A DNA stretch of 64,000 nt from Tubiluchus corallicola. Taxonomy: Eukaryota; Priapulida; Priapulimorpha; Priapulimorphida; Tubiluchidae. This document shows positions 26,101 through 37,200 of the stretch, in pieces; positions within the stretch are counted from its first letter, which is position 1; each line of letters opens with the position of its first letter. The notes beneath the pieces were generated by a model. It was not told the DNA's origin, did no database searches, and saw nothing but the letters and a program-made list of their open reading frames with translations. Made by a program: the position numbers and the translations under genes. Location: assembly GCA_030141605.1 (NCBI GenBank), contig JAQGDQ010000033.1:186001-250000 (forward strand). The letters run 5' to 3'.

Positions 26101-29100
26101 CGATATTTGGAGACACTTGACCCCAGCTACCATAAACAGTCTCTCTAATTATGCCGTTGGTTTGAGAGTCATCAGCAGAGGTCAGTGTGTAACCATGTGG
26201 AGCTCTCCACTTTGCTCCGAAATGTGAATCCTCATCGTATGCCTCTAATCTATACTGAAGTAACAAATGTAATCAATGAATCAATACAAGGCAATGTTTG
26301 AAGTGTTTGAAGACCAAAAAAATTTAAAGAAGTATTTGAGAGCAAAGGCTAGAAGAAGTTTTAGATTTAAATTACAAAGGTTATTTGCAACAACAACAGC
26401 AGCAGCAACAGCAAAAACAGCAATGATAACATTTTTCTTCTGTATCATTACCATAAAAATATTTATAATATTTATAATTTATAATTGTTATTATTAATAC
26501 TTGCTTTGAGAGGAAAAACATCTATATCTATTTTTCACACCTAATGCTATTCGTGACTATCTTTAGCCATAATTAACAGTTTACTAAACAGTAATTCCTA
26601 CTAAAAAAACAGAAATCACACAAAAATAATTTAATCAGCTATGAGGTAGTAGCTGAAAAGATAGTTCCTTCATAGACTACAGTGTATTTAATTAATAGAT
26701 ATAAACATTAAAGTAAGTGCTTGCTTACGACTGTCCAGGGCTTGTCTAAAAAATCACAAGTGACTTATACCAGCAGTAACTAATTAACATGAATCATGAG
26801 CAGTTATCATTAAGTACTACAGTAAGGCACACTGTTGACTTAGCAATTCCAGCAGTTCTACAAATTTTTAAAATGCTGCAGTAGCATTATTGCAGTTCAT
26901 CTGGTTTGAAAGTTTTGTTGTAATTAAATCATTTAAATTACTTGCATCCTATACAAATATACCTAGAATTTACAATAACTCCACTTTTTTATTTTTTGAG
27001 AACTTTCATTTTTATAAAAGACAATCATACGGAAGATGATTTCCTATTCTGTGTTTATATACATAAACATTTTATTATGCAACTTACTTCAAAATATGTA
27101 GGCTTTGCTAAATGTAAAATCATTTCTCCATTTACAAAGGAGGGCAGCTGCATAACATCATTTGTTCTTAACGAAGGCATTGCCGGTGTTGTTATGCTCA
27201 AAACTGTCCAACCACCACCTACAAATATAGTATGAGATGGTAATCAGCATGACTCATTAAGAGCAGCTGTTAATGTGTGCCACACAAATGAGTGATCTAT
27301 GCTACTGAAGAGGTACGCGAAAAAATGTTACTGTGACCACTTCAGTGGTCATCTAATTAGGTGACATATTATCAGTGTTATAGTTAGTCTGCATATAAGA
27401 GGCAAGATCTTGTAGTAAATTAGCATTGTACTGCAAAATTCCTTTGAAAAAACTTTGGAATTGTATGAAAGTTCAAGACCTTGATTTTCTTAATATGACA
27501 CGCCGATGGAAAAGGTGCTTATGAAAGTCGTTTCTTTCATAACTATCCAATATTGATGTCAAAATCTTTTTTGTTTTTTTCTTCAATTTAATTGATTAAA
27601 TGTACAATCGAAGAAGGGATACGAAAAAGCAACCAAGTAGTGGAAGTCATCATTTGCGAGATGATACTGAAAAAAATTGTAAGAAATTAAGCTGATAAGA
27701 AAAGGCATCAGTGTTACTTTGAAAAAAAAGGCAGGCATCATAAGCAACTCAGGCAGTAATCCAAAACTGCCACTTAATCTTGGCAACACAGAACATCTGA
27801 TTTTTTTCCCTGACTGCACCAGTAACACACTGCCTGTTTACCTTTCTGTAAATGACAATATACTGTGCATTATTAATTAAGGTAAGAAAATCAGCTGTAT
27901 TATTAAAGATAACAAAGTGGCTTAAATAATAATGTCATAAGAATGACAAGTGGCAGCGTCATTAATGCTGATAAACATCTAATCTAGTTAACCTAATTTG
28001 AAACCCATGGGTACAATTACTGCAACAGTAAGTGAAATTATTCAATATGTGTCATGGAACAAAGATAATACATAACAAAATTACTGAACGCACCTTCCTG
28101 TGCCAGATCACAGATAAAATATGTGTCAGTTACATTAGAGTGAAAGACTGGTTGATCCAAAATTGTTGGCACTGGTACTTTTCTATACTGAAACTAAAAT
28201 GAGTTAAGTGACTTATGTTACAAAACAGTAGCAGATAAAGAGCTGGTACTCACTCTGTTGTTAGTTCATTCACCTAGGAGTGCTTAGGCCTTATTGTGTG
28301 CTTGGAAAACATACTTAAATTTGTAAAGAAAAAATAGCTCTCCTTTTATTCTTATGATCAAATACTTGTATCAAAACGAAAATGAATAAAAACTGGCAAT
28401 AATAATTCAGAAAAGAAAAAAATATGATAGCAAGCATACGAAAAGTGCTGATTTCAAATATTTCTTATTCGGTCGTAATTTCAGAGTTAGCCTTGATTAG
28501 AGAAATCATATTAATTAATTACAAAAAACTAAATGTAAACAACATAACTACATACCAATGTTGTTATTTCATGACATGACACAGCTTCACAAGAAACAAA
28601 TGAACATCCTTCATCAGCAAACATGGAACCACTACAATGCAAATCTGCTCTCAATCTGGATGGTAGAGCAGTTGGAGTGCTGCAATAGCGAACCTTTGTT
28701 ATAGGAACCCTACCCTCGCAAGAGCATTCTTCGAAGGGTTGATGAAGATCAAACCACTTTGTCCATAAGCCTTTCCTATCAGCTGAAATTTCAATACACT
28801 CATTTAACTTTTTACAATTGACAAAAAAAATACTAAATACTGCCTTATTAATTTTGTTAAAAAGTTAAAAAGGACATTGCTTTTCTGTTTAACTATTGGC
28901 TTGCTCGCAAATTGTGCTATAGTAATTTGCTTCTTCAAGAATATTTAACTATATAAGTCAAATAGTTTTTAGCCCTAAAAACAAAGATATTTGCTATGTT
29001 GATGAGATAACCTGTATGTCCTTGGAAGTGGCATCAAGAGGCTGAGCAGCTAGTCTTGCTTTCTCCCTACTTCACTTCCTACTTCCTACTTCATAAAAGA

Positions 29101-32100
29101 TTTTCAATGACACATTTTCTAGACTTATATAAAGCAATTTGATAAAAAAGATTTTTACATGTCTCCCAAAAATTTGGAGGAGAGAAGTAATAACACATTG
29201 AGGATCCCAGGTTATCTATTTGTTACAGAATGGTTTGCTAAACTAACTGCTAACTCAAACAAAGTTCCATTATTTTTCATCTCAAATGCATATGAAATTG
29301 CTAACAGAACAGTGAAAAACAAATCAAGTAACTACTGATCCTTATTAATGTAACACTAGCAAAGGCCCCGCAAAAAATTTTGCATATAAATACACTTATA
29401 CTCAAAAATACACGAACGTCCTACATAGTCCTCATTCATAATGCAAAGCCAATAGCAGCTTTTACTGAATTAAAGTTACAAGGTTATAAGCAGAGTATAA
29501 TGGATGATGTCAGAACACTGGCTTTGTGTCAGCAGTTTTCCAAGCAAAAATTGCCAAATTTGGAACATTTAATTAACTCCTCGCTACTCCTCTTGGTAGA
29601 TGTGTCCTAAAATATAGCCTACATTATCGTGTAGCTCTGTTCTTCCTCTTTCTAAAGACCCGCATATCTCCTTCCAAGAGTCACACTAAGCGCTGCTAGA
29701 ACGCTTTTCCGCATGCTGTTTGGTCAAAATTTCGAAAAAATCGCGAGCTGGGTCCGGGAAAGTTGCGGGACGCCGTGGCTCTCTCGCAAATTCTAAATAC
29801 GCCTACTACACCCACCACTGAATGGGCTATCTATTCATGGCTGGCACTGCCCCCGACCCATTCCCGTTCTCCAGAAATCAGAGGTATAAGTTTTGCAAAA
29901 AAACGGCCGAAAAATGGCCAGTTTGGAGGTTTTTCGCCCCCCATTCCTCCCGATGGGCCCGATTCGAAAAATAAACCCCAATGGCACGACACTAGATCGC
30001 GACCTTTCGTTTGATGTATAGATCGGCGCAAATGGTGCCACCGTCGAAGCTGCAGCCTCGAATCTTATATATATATATATATATATATATACCAGCGAAA
30101 TTAATATATACGATAACAGAATTAATATAATTCAATATAAGAAAGTGGATTACTTGGTTTACAGCTACCATCTGGCAGAGGAGTTCCATGACAATCAATA
30201 TACCGCACTTCGCCTGGGTGACAGTCCGTATTACCATTAGTGAAAAATACTTTACTGTATTGATGTTCAGTTATTTCAGTGAATACACAGAAAGTACTGG
30301 CATACTTTTCTAAATCCACGCATATTTTGGAAACATCTGCACTTTGAAAACACAAGTTGCGCCATTCAGCTGAAAACAGTAAAAACGGACTGAAAGCAGC
30401 AATTCAAACTGTGACATGATAATGCAGTATAACGCAACGTAATGCTTGTGCAATCTGGAATGATATTTTGGTGTAAAGTTTGAAATATTTAGTAGAAGTT
30501 AGCAGGAAGTACTACTAGCGATGTTGTTTTAACTGTCATTACATCTTTTCCAGTGTGCAGAACAGTATTAACATTTCAGAAACATTTAACGAACAACACA
30601 ACATTATATTCCAAGTTTATGTTATATATGTAATCTCATTAATAGCGCTCTTTCTGTGCTGAGGGTTTGAATATCGTCCACAAATTTGTAAAATTAAAAT
30701 CCAATGATGATCTAACTAATGTATATATATGACTAATAAATTACAAATAAACAAACGATCATCAAAAAAACATTGAAACATAGATATACAAGGACAGACT
30801 GAATAGTTTCACTCCCTTCACAGTATCAAGAAACTTCGTGTACACTGAACATTCATAAATTCATCATAGAGTCATGTGCACTCAATTTGAACAAATCTGT
30901 CTAACTAGCTTAAAACCATCCTGACCCTAACAGTTTATTATAAACTACCTCAAACTATATCAATCTAAATGTATTGCATCAAAGACATCCACTCCTCAAT
31001 AAAGTTTTGGATTCATTCAAGATTTATTGAAGATTTAACAAGTTAGTGTGCTGAAAAAATAAAAAAGCAACGAAAAGCATTAAAAAGAATAATATTTATT
31101 GATGCCAACAGTAAATTCTAAGACAAATACTCAAACAGAAAATAAAATTTGAATAGAAAAGCTAAAATTCTTATCTGTTGTTTTTATCTACTAACCTGAC
31201 AGATCGAGTCGATACTGCAATACACCTTTATAACCCCCTTCATATAGTCTCTGTAATAAAGTGCCATCATCTAACAAAAAGAAATTAAACGACATTATTA
31301 TCTCATAGAATCTGATCCTTATTTCCTATTTAAGACCTTACATTTTTTAACACTAACCACAGAAATTTGAGAATTTTAAGTTACGTTCATTTCCAGTCCA
31401 ATAACAATTATGCATGTGAGTAGAAAGGACTACATTAGTTCTGCGATGTATGAATTTTGTTTCCTTCTCTTTGAATTTGGTTGTCATCGGATTACACCAC
31501 GCGTGTCTGATAAACTTATAATAGGTAACAATAAATATACCAATATAATGTAGCATATCATAAAACCTACCAATATCTTTTGTGGATTGTTCCAAACTAG
31601 TTAAGCGGATGGCATTTTTAGCTCCAGCCTTATAAAAACCATCTACTTGTTCCTTGGTAAATATCAAGCTTCCATGTGAGTTCAACACGCACAATAATAG
31701 TATCGGTACAATAATTATTAAGAAATCCTAAAAGAAATAAAGTTTAATTTCATTTTTAGTAAGAGCTAAATGTAAAAAAAAATTGGAATAACTTTTTTTA
31801 GTCTTTCCATTCTATTTGACTTTATCGAGTACCAACCACTTGACAAAATGATAACCTTTTTAACATGGTCTCATCTAGTTTCTTTAAATTGATAGATATT
31901 ACAAGCACACAGAAGTTAACTCTCTTTACGTGATCATTACAAAGTTCAATGCCGAGATGCAAATGGTTAATTCAATAACATGTATACATGTACATATAAA
32001 CATACCAACATACATTTTGCAAAAAATGTGTTTCAAGTGTCCTTGTATTTGTTAAAAACGCTCTTAAATATTCTCCATTTTACACTCATCACACATTTTA

Positions 32101-32229
32101 CATTAGAAACAGTTCTTCATTACAAGTTTTATAAGATCTTTAGAAATGTGATAAAATCTTTTCTTGTTATGAAATCAGACAAGTAAAAGCAAAATAGGCT
32201 TAAAAAAGTTATTCAGTCAGCCATACCAT
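15014..32229 (-). CDS. Adhesion-type 7TM receptor with TSP1-like, fibrinogen-like, ILEI/FAM3-like and mucin ectodomain
   Basis: Predicted cell-surface receptor of roughly 1200-1250 residues; its ligand is unknown. Exons (-): 31727-31571, 31270-31196, 30369-30154, 28782-28556, 28193-28094, 27218-27088, 26254-26058, about 25893 onward, 25539-25403, 24961-24825, 24573-24366, 23287-23138, 22957-22322, 20874-20689, 20116-19972, 19773-19644, 18989-18766, 18354-18291, 16803-16715, 16116-15990, 15247-15014 (stop). Phases agree except around the 25893 exon, whose donor I could not place. The 31727 exon opens with a signal peptide (FLIIIVPILLLCVL), so the start Met must lie at the end of an upstream exon. 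Two ATG|gtatg candidates fit: 32227-32229 (used here) and 33354-33356. The donor at 30153 is weak. Order: TSP1-like Cys-rich region, GGGWT motif, ILEI-like domain, two Thr-rich exons, 7TM, short charged tail. No GPS cleavage motif is visible. Confidence 0.85.
19075..19265 (-). mobile_element. Possible tRNA-derived SINE fragment
   Basis: On the - strand a GGTTCAAGTCCTGCTGCGAC block (about 19149-19168) matches the RNA polymerase III B-box and T-arm pattern of tRNA-derived SINEs. It is preceded by GCTGGTGCATTGTCTCATTT, which resembles a degraded tRNA 5' half. It lies in an intron between TM2 and TM3 exons. No poly-A tail or target duplication was identified, so this is tentative. Confidence 0.4.
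20689..22957 (-). other. Mucin-like Thr-rich stalk of the receptor: two related exons
   Basis: Exon 22957-22322 (212 codons) and exon 20874-20689 (62 codons) encode almost only Thr, Ser, Pro, Val, Glu and Ala, the composition of an O-glycosylated stalk. The smaller exon resembles the 3' part of the larger one in nucleotide and protein sequence. Both end in a TTSTLALSTTG-type sequence at a phase-1 donor, indicating exon duplication. The stalk sits directly between the ILEI-like domain and TM1, where other adhesion GPCRs carry GAIN/GPS. Confidence 0.9.
21235..22234 (-). mobile_element. pogo/Tigger-type DNA transposon remnant, 1000 bp, with TA target duplication
   Basis: Terminal inverted repeats of about 26 bp start CAGTAGG[C/A]ACCGCTTAA at each end, and the element is flanked by TA on both sides (21233-21234, 22235-22236), as expected for Tc1/mariner-superfamily pogo elements. 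A copy in opposite orientation lies at 45594-46422. The - strand contains MKQPSLKEFL followed by stop near 21520-21555, resembling the PIP-box-like QxxLxxFF end of pogo transposases. The body is otherwise AT-rich with no long ORF, so the element is non-autonomous or decayed. It sits in the intron between the two mucin exons. Confidence 0.85.
23138..24961 (-). other. ILEI/FAM3-type domain of the receptor
   Basis: Three exons (24961-24825, 24573-24366, 23287-23138) read as one domain. It starts FYVEVVGN, then has CGFFISSIDLNTGQ, then ELDVEKHLDSIADESAIVVI, then LSSFGA and DFVFVGYKGM. This follows the ILEI (FAM3, TMEM2, CEMIP, POMGNT1) layout: G.N..V.D..TG, a helix before a D..IV... strand, a helix with a LG/FG turn, and a closing F.GYKG strand. 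Members of this family bind carbohydrate or act as secreted cytokine-like proteins. The call is by pattern only and would need a profile search. Confidence 0.72.
27088..28782 (-). other. TSP1-like and fibrinogen/intelectin-like segments of the receptor
   Basis: Exon 28782-28556 encodes GLWTKWFD, CSCEGRVPITKVRYCSTP and a Cys-rich ending, fitting a thrombospondin type 1 repeat (W..W, C..G...R.R.C) in a variant form. The next exons read YFICDLAQEGGGWTVLSI, which matches the N-terminal CD....GGGWT motif of fibrinogen-related and intelectin-type domains. The following exon (26254-26058) continues with YRLEAYDED..FGAKWRAPHG, but I cannot trace a full fibrinogen fold. Exon 30369-30154 upstream is also Cys-rich and may hold another partial TSP1-like unit. 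Confidence 0.55.
29640..30066. mobile_element. GC-rich inserted element ending in an (AT)n run
   Basis: This intronic block is strikingly richer in G+C than the surrounding sequence (runs such as ttttcgccccccattcctcc and gccgtggctctctcgc). It ends directly in a (TA)n microsatellite at about 30066-30091, a tail arrangement often seen for short non-autonomous elements. It has no coding potential that I recognise; open frames here are short and compositionally biased. Likely a SINE-like or other short mobile element, family unknown. Confidence 0.5.
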
Positions 32230-33512
32230 TTGCTATCACAAAATCACTTAATATTTGGTTTCACAGAAAAATACGAAAGATCAGCATCAGAAGTGACTAG
32301 CAAGAACTTTTAGCCAAGTTTGAAGTTTTGTACTAAACCTATGTTCAAATATTCGTGACACTTTGCTCACAACACCACAAAATGCTAACTTATAAAAAAT
32401 CATATGTAAACTTGTTTTTGACATGCATTCAGAAAAACTTCCAAACATCAAAACTACTATATATTGACAACAAGAAAAAACTGTGCAGACGCCATGACGT
32501 CATTCTACCGGTGAATGCGTAATAACTGCAGACCCGTCATTAAATTAATGGTCACCGCACGGTTAGGTGCCACTTTGGAACAACATTACTGAGCAATATA
32601 TTATATTGATGAAATAATTAATAGTTAATTATTCATGTCGACTGCTGTGCTGGAAAGTGAAATGCCAGAAACGTGGTAGTAAGTCTTTAACACACCTGAC
32701 TGATTCAATCACTATACACCTGAGCACGAAGTACACAACATTTGATGATGCACCCTGCAGTTGCAGGCAAGTTTACAATAAAAAAATGCAATACAGGAGT
32801 AATTTAGTTGAGCAAGTCATGAAAATCTCTAGAGAACAAGAGATAAGAAATTATTCGTGCATTCATAAAACATTCATACTGCTTACAAAAGTTCGGCTTT
32901 TGTGTAACCTTGCACTTAAGGTAAGTTAAGCAATACACGCCTTTCACCATCCTTTTTTCTTATTGATTTAATAACTCTGCAGCAATAATTGTTGATATCT
33001 GTGCATATGGAAATAAAAATATTTTGAAATGAAATGAACACTGGCACTTGATTAAAAATCTTTTTTTCTAAAGCTTTATGTAGAAAATACCAAATTTGAA
33101 CATTATTATAATGGCTCATGCATGTGGCTGAAATATTGCATTTACGCTAGTTTCTGTAAGATTATAATCATACTATTGGTAGACAGCCATTCTTAAGAGT
33201 GTAATACACTATTGTAGCATAATACAAGAAATGTGATAACATCTTTTGCCAAAAAGAGGCGCTATAATATGCTACTTCTTTAACAAGCTGGTGAAACAGT
33301 CTTGTAAGTTGAAACAATGAATTTGTATCATAATAAGTTGTTTCTCTTCATACCATTAATAAAGTCAATCAGAAGAAGGTAAGTCTTCATAGTTCATACT
33401 ACATATTAAAATTATAATGAGATGAAAATACCTCAGTGACTGAATTGTTTTTTATCTTTTTTAAGTATTAATAATCTACCTTTTATTCATAGGCCACTGA
33501 GATGGTGAAATA

Positions 33513-33576
<64 letters not shown>

Positions 33577-34210
33577 AAACTGAATGAATTTGAAAGCTAT
33601 GAATACACTGGCTTTTCTAATTCGTTTCTAGAAATTTCAGAATGCCATAACAGCAGTGGCAGTACTGGTTGTTAAGCAGCGTGCAGTCACACAAACACAC
33701 TCAATCAATCTGAAAATGAAAGAGAAAAGGTATGCCAAGGAAGTGCATTCATTAATTGCTGTTGCAGGAAGTGAAACAGGTCAATATGTTACAGGTATAC
33801 ACAAAAAGCACGAAATCAGGCAATAACTTGAAAGCAAAAGCAAATGCTATTGTTCACAGTAGTTCCATTGTTCAAAAGCAAATGCTATTAGCAACCATAC
33901 AAAGTTTCAATTTCTTCCGTTTTGTCAACTATTACACTTTTTGGTCAATGAAGCCGCCAATCTTTTGTTGCATAGTAACTCGTTCATTACAAAGCTATGT
34001 TTTAGCTATTTAGTACTAAGTACAATGCATTTTTGCTGTTTGAGTTAAAAAGCAAAGAAACTTTTCAACAATAATCTCCATTAATATTTCAGTAGATTAA
34101 CACGTCAAAATTGCACTATATTCTTCGAGAGTGAACAAGCAACTGACATTTTCTCGTAAACACTATCAGCTACCAAAGAATTACAGAGTTTTTCAAGAGA
34201 CAAGAAAATC
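32230..34210. promoter_or_regulatory. Candidate bidirectional promoter region between the divergent receptor-type genes
   Basis: Both flanking genes read outward from here. It contains a long (AT)n tract at 33516-33573 framed by an inverted tatgca/tgcata. No TATA box or initiator can be assigned with confidence. If the alternative first exon of the - strand gene (ATG at 33354-33356, followed by gtatg) is the real one, the two start codons are only about 0.86 kb apart. Short open frames here show no recognisable similarity. Confidence 0.4.
33516..33573. repeat. (AT)n microsatellite, about 58 bp
   Basis: Uninterrupted TA dinucleotide run, the longest in the window. Shorter ones lie at about 14618-14634, 16880-16906 and 30066-30091. 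Confidence 0.97.
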
Positions 34211-37200
34211 ATGGTAAGGTAAATTACAACTTTTGAATCCATATCTTGTACCTTGCACAAATATTAATTAACCTTCTTATCACTCAGCAACTTTCATTCT
34301 CACTTCACTGTGCTGCATTGAACATAAGTGCCAATTTTAGAAAAGTGTTTTTTGTGTTTTGCAATCTCTAGAGTTTATATTAAAAAATGCTATAATGTGA
34401 TGAATTTAAATGATACAAAAACATAAGTGCTTGTGATGCAGCTAAAAAACTATGTTCGCATTGCCTGTAAGACGCCAAAATGGAAAAACACCATTGCTGC
34501 TTAAACTCAGGTTATTAACTTTAATAAAACGCTGAACAATATTAAAAAGATAAAAGTTGCGTGCTTCCATAAAAATATCAATTTTTGCATAATAAAACAA
34601 AAAGGTGCATCTTATTTATTATAGATTTATGCTTACCCTGTTTATAACAGTCATAAGAATATCACAAACACATTTGTCAGGAATTGGAGGCACATACAGA
34701 ATTTCAAAGTTTTACTACTGAATTTCTTCAATGAAAAAAATCTATTTAAATGTATTTAAGGCATTCTAAAAGTACTTAAACGATCACAGTATGGCTTAAT
34801 AAGTAATTCTGATGATAATTTGTTTTTGCAGGTAACCTGCGAATATCCATTCTGTGTTGTCTTAGTATGTGCCGGCTTATTTGCAACAACTAATTCCTGG
34901 TCAGGTAGGTTATCAGAAAACTTATTAATTTAGCGAAACATAACACAGTCCAATGAAAAACAATGCTTAACATTTGTTTGTTCACATTCATTCCTGTCTG
35001 CACAAAGTTTTGTAATTCATGCTTTGTTATAAATTTCTACAACCTATTCTCAACCTATTGCAAAACAATATGCTAAACAACGTAAACAATGCATGTGTTT
35101 TATACAGATATTGAAGACGAGGCTATAGATGTACCAATAACATTCCTGACATATGACGAACAAATTACCTTATTAAAGGTAAAATTACATACTTTCATAC
35201 ACAGTGTTGTTAAAGTATTTCTCAAAAGGTATAGAACTGATAGGCATTTACATGTTTTACCTGCTATTTAATTCACAACACAAAGCAAAGTAATTTTACT
35301 GAGCGAAAATCAGAGGACAAAATGTACTCAGCCAGGGCTGGATTACTGCAAGGGCTGGATTAGGCCAAGTAGGCCCGAGCCAAAGACCCCATGCCCACAG
35401 GCCTAACAGGCCACTGCATAGCCCCTTACAACTAATATTCCCTACTTTTTCAACAGTTATATCACAGTGAGAAAACAGCAAAAATGAAGAATTTTTTTTG
35501 AATAGCACTGGTAACGTAAAAGAGTAATTTGAAAAAAAAACAGGAAACATGGAATACCTTGTCTAACTTGGATTTGAACTAGAAACTTTTAAGCTTATAG
35601 GTACTACCAGTATTTCTTAGTTCACATTTGCTTTTCTCCACCAGACATTAAGTGACTCAAATTTAATAACTGGTCGTAACGAGTTAATTCTATCAATGAT
35701 AACCTTTAAGTTAATATTATATTACTTACAAATTACAACGTATTTTTCTATGAGTACTTATGAACAGTAATGTGATCGAATTTATTGCAGAGGTGCCATT
35801 AAAAAAACCTTTTTACCAAATAAGCACTTTATATGTGTTTAGCAGACATTTCTAGTTAAATTATGGTCCCGACAAAACAACCAAATCGAAAGCTAGTGGA
35901 ATTGGTGAAAACCTCTGATGTAATTAATCACTAAATACATGTACATCTACAGGAAGCTTAAACTAAATACTCATGATACCATCTATTCAGATTATTCAGA
36001 AATATTAAAATTCATGATTAAAGCTTCTAAAAAATTCTAAAAAACAGAAAATAAATGTCTTTCAGGCCTACACTCCTGGACGGTATTGGGAGAAATTTGT
36101 ACTCAGCTATTTTTACAAAATTAGAGAAAAGTAATAAATAAACAAATATACTTGATTATTTGAAAGGCATAATGTAACATCAGTATCTAACTTTCGCAAC
36201 AGATAAAATTCAACATTTTCAAATTCTTGTTAATAGGAAAACTCGTTTATATGCATTTCTGACAGCACCTTTGGAAAACCAAGAACTAAAAGTTTTAGAA
36301 ACATATGAAGCCCAAATTCAATAAAGTACATTAAATTTGATCTTTAAGCCAAGGAATCAATGTATTTATTATTAGTAAATCGTTGCAAAGTTAACTGCTG
36401 ATCTCGGACATTAACATGAACATTTGCCATTTGCTAGATTTATGCAGGAAGTGGCTATGACATTTTCAAACTATGGAACAACAATATAGCACTTAATGGA
36501 GACAGCGAATTAGGACTTAAAGGAAATCTATACAAATCAGAGTTGGCTAACATTTGGAATGACATCGACGAGGTATAAAAGAAAAAATAAGATGAAGAGT
36601 TTTCATATAGCTTGGAATAGTAATGTGACTGACTTGTTAATCTTTTTCAACCACCAGTGCAAAAGAAAGATATACATGTGTATAGAGTTCTAGCTTATGA
36701 AGACATGGGCAATTATTATTTATTGCACACATATAGTTCTATAATGCACCAAAAATGGCTTCTTTATAAGAATATCACAACACTGAGTAATTATTTGACA
36801 TGTCTGCGGAACTACTTCACCAAGAACTTCTCTGTGACAACTGGTGGCAGAGAATAATGTACTAAGTCTGCATTTCTGGAAAAATATACTATGCTTCCGT
36901 AGTTCCCTTGAGTAATTCATAGTTTTTACAACCTTTGCTGCAAACTTAGTCAAGTTATTGTTCCAACAACCTTCAAGTGACAGAAAGTAAAACAATTGTC
37001 ATTGTACAGTGTAACAGTTGGTACTACTACCATATTGGTAATATCAAAAAACTATATTTTTTTAGAGAGACCCGCTACTACACGCAACGTTTTCACTTAC
37101 AGGTCATGCTGACAGTTTACAGCGAAGCAGGGACTGTTTTGCTCAAGGTTATTTTTGATGCATGGGGAGAAGACAAAACGTCTTGGTTTTCTGAACAGCA

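Noticed and set aside
29763-30041. Open frames on both strands in the GC-rich insert
   Set aside because: Their composition follows the insert's GC bias, there are no conserved motifs, and frames on both strands are open only because stops are rare there.
35296-35610. Repeat-like block (agggctggatta twice, aggcctaacaggcc) followed by a B-box-like ggatttgaactag
   Set aside because: It may be another tRNA-related SINE on the - strand, but the A box, tail and other copies cannot be shown here.
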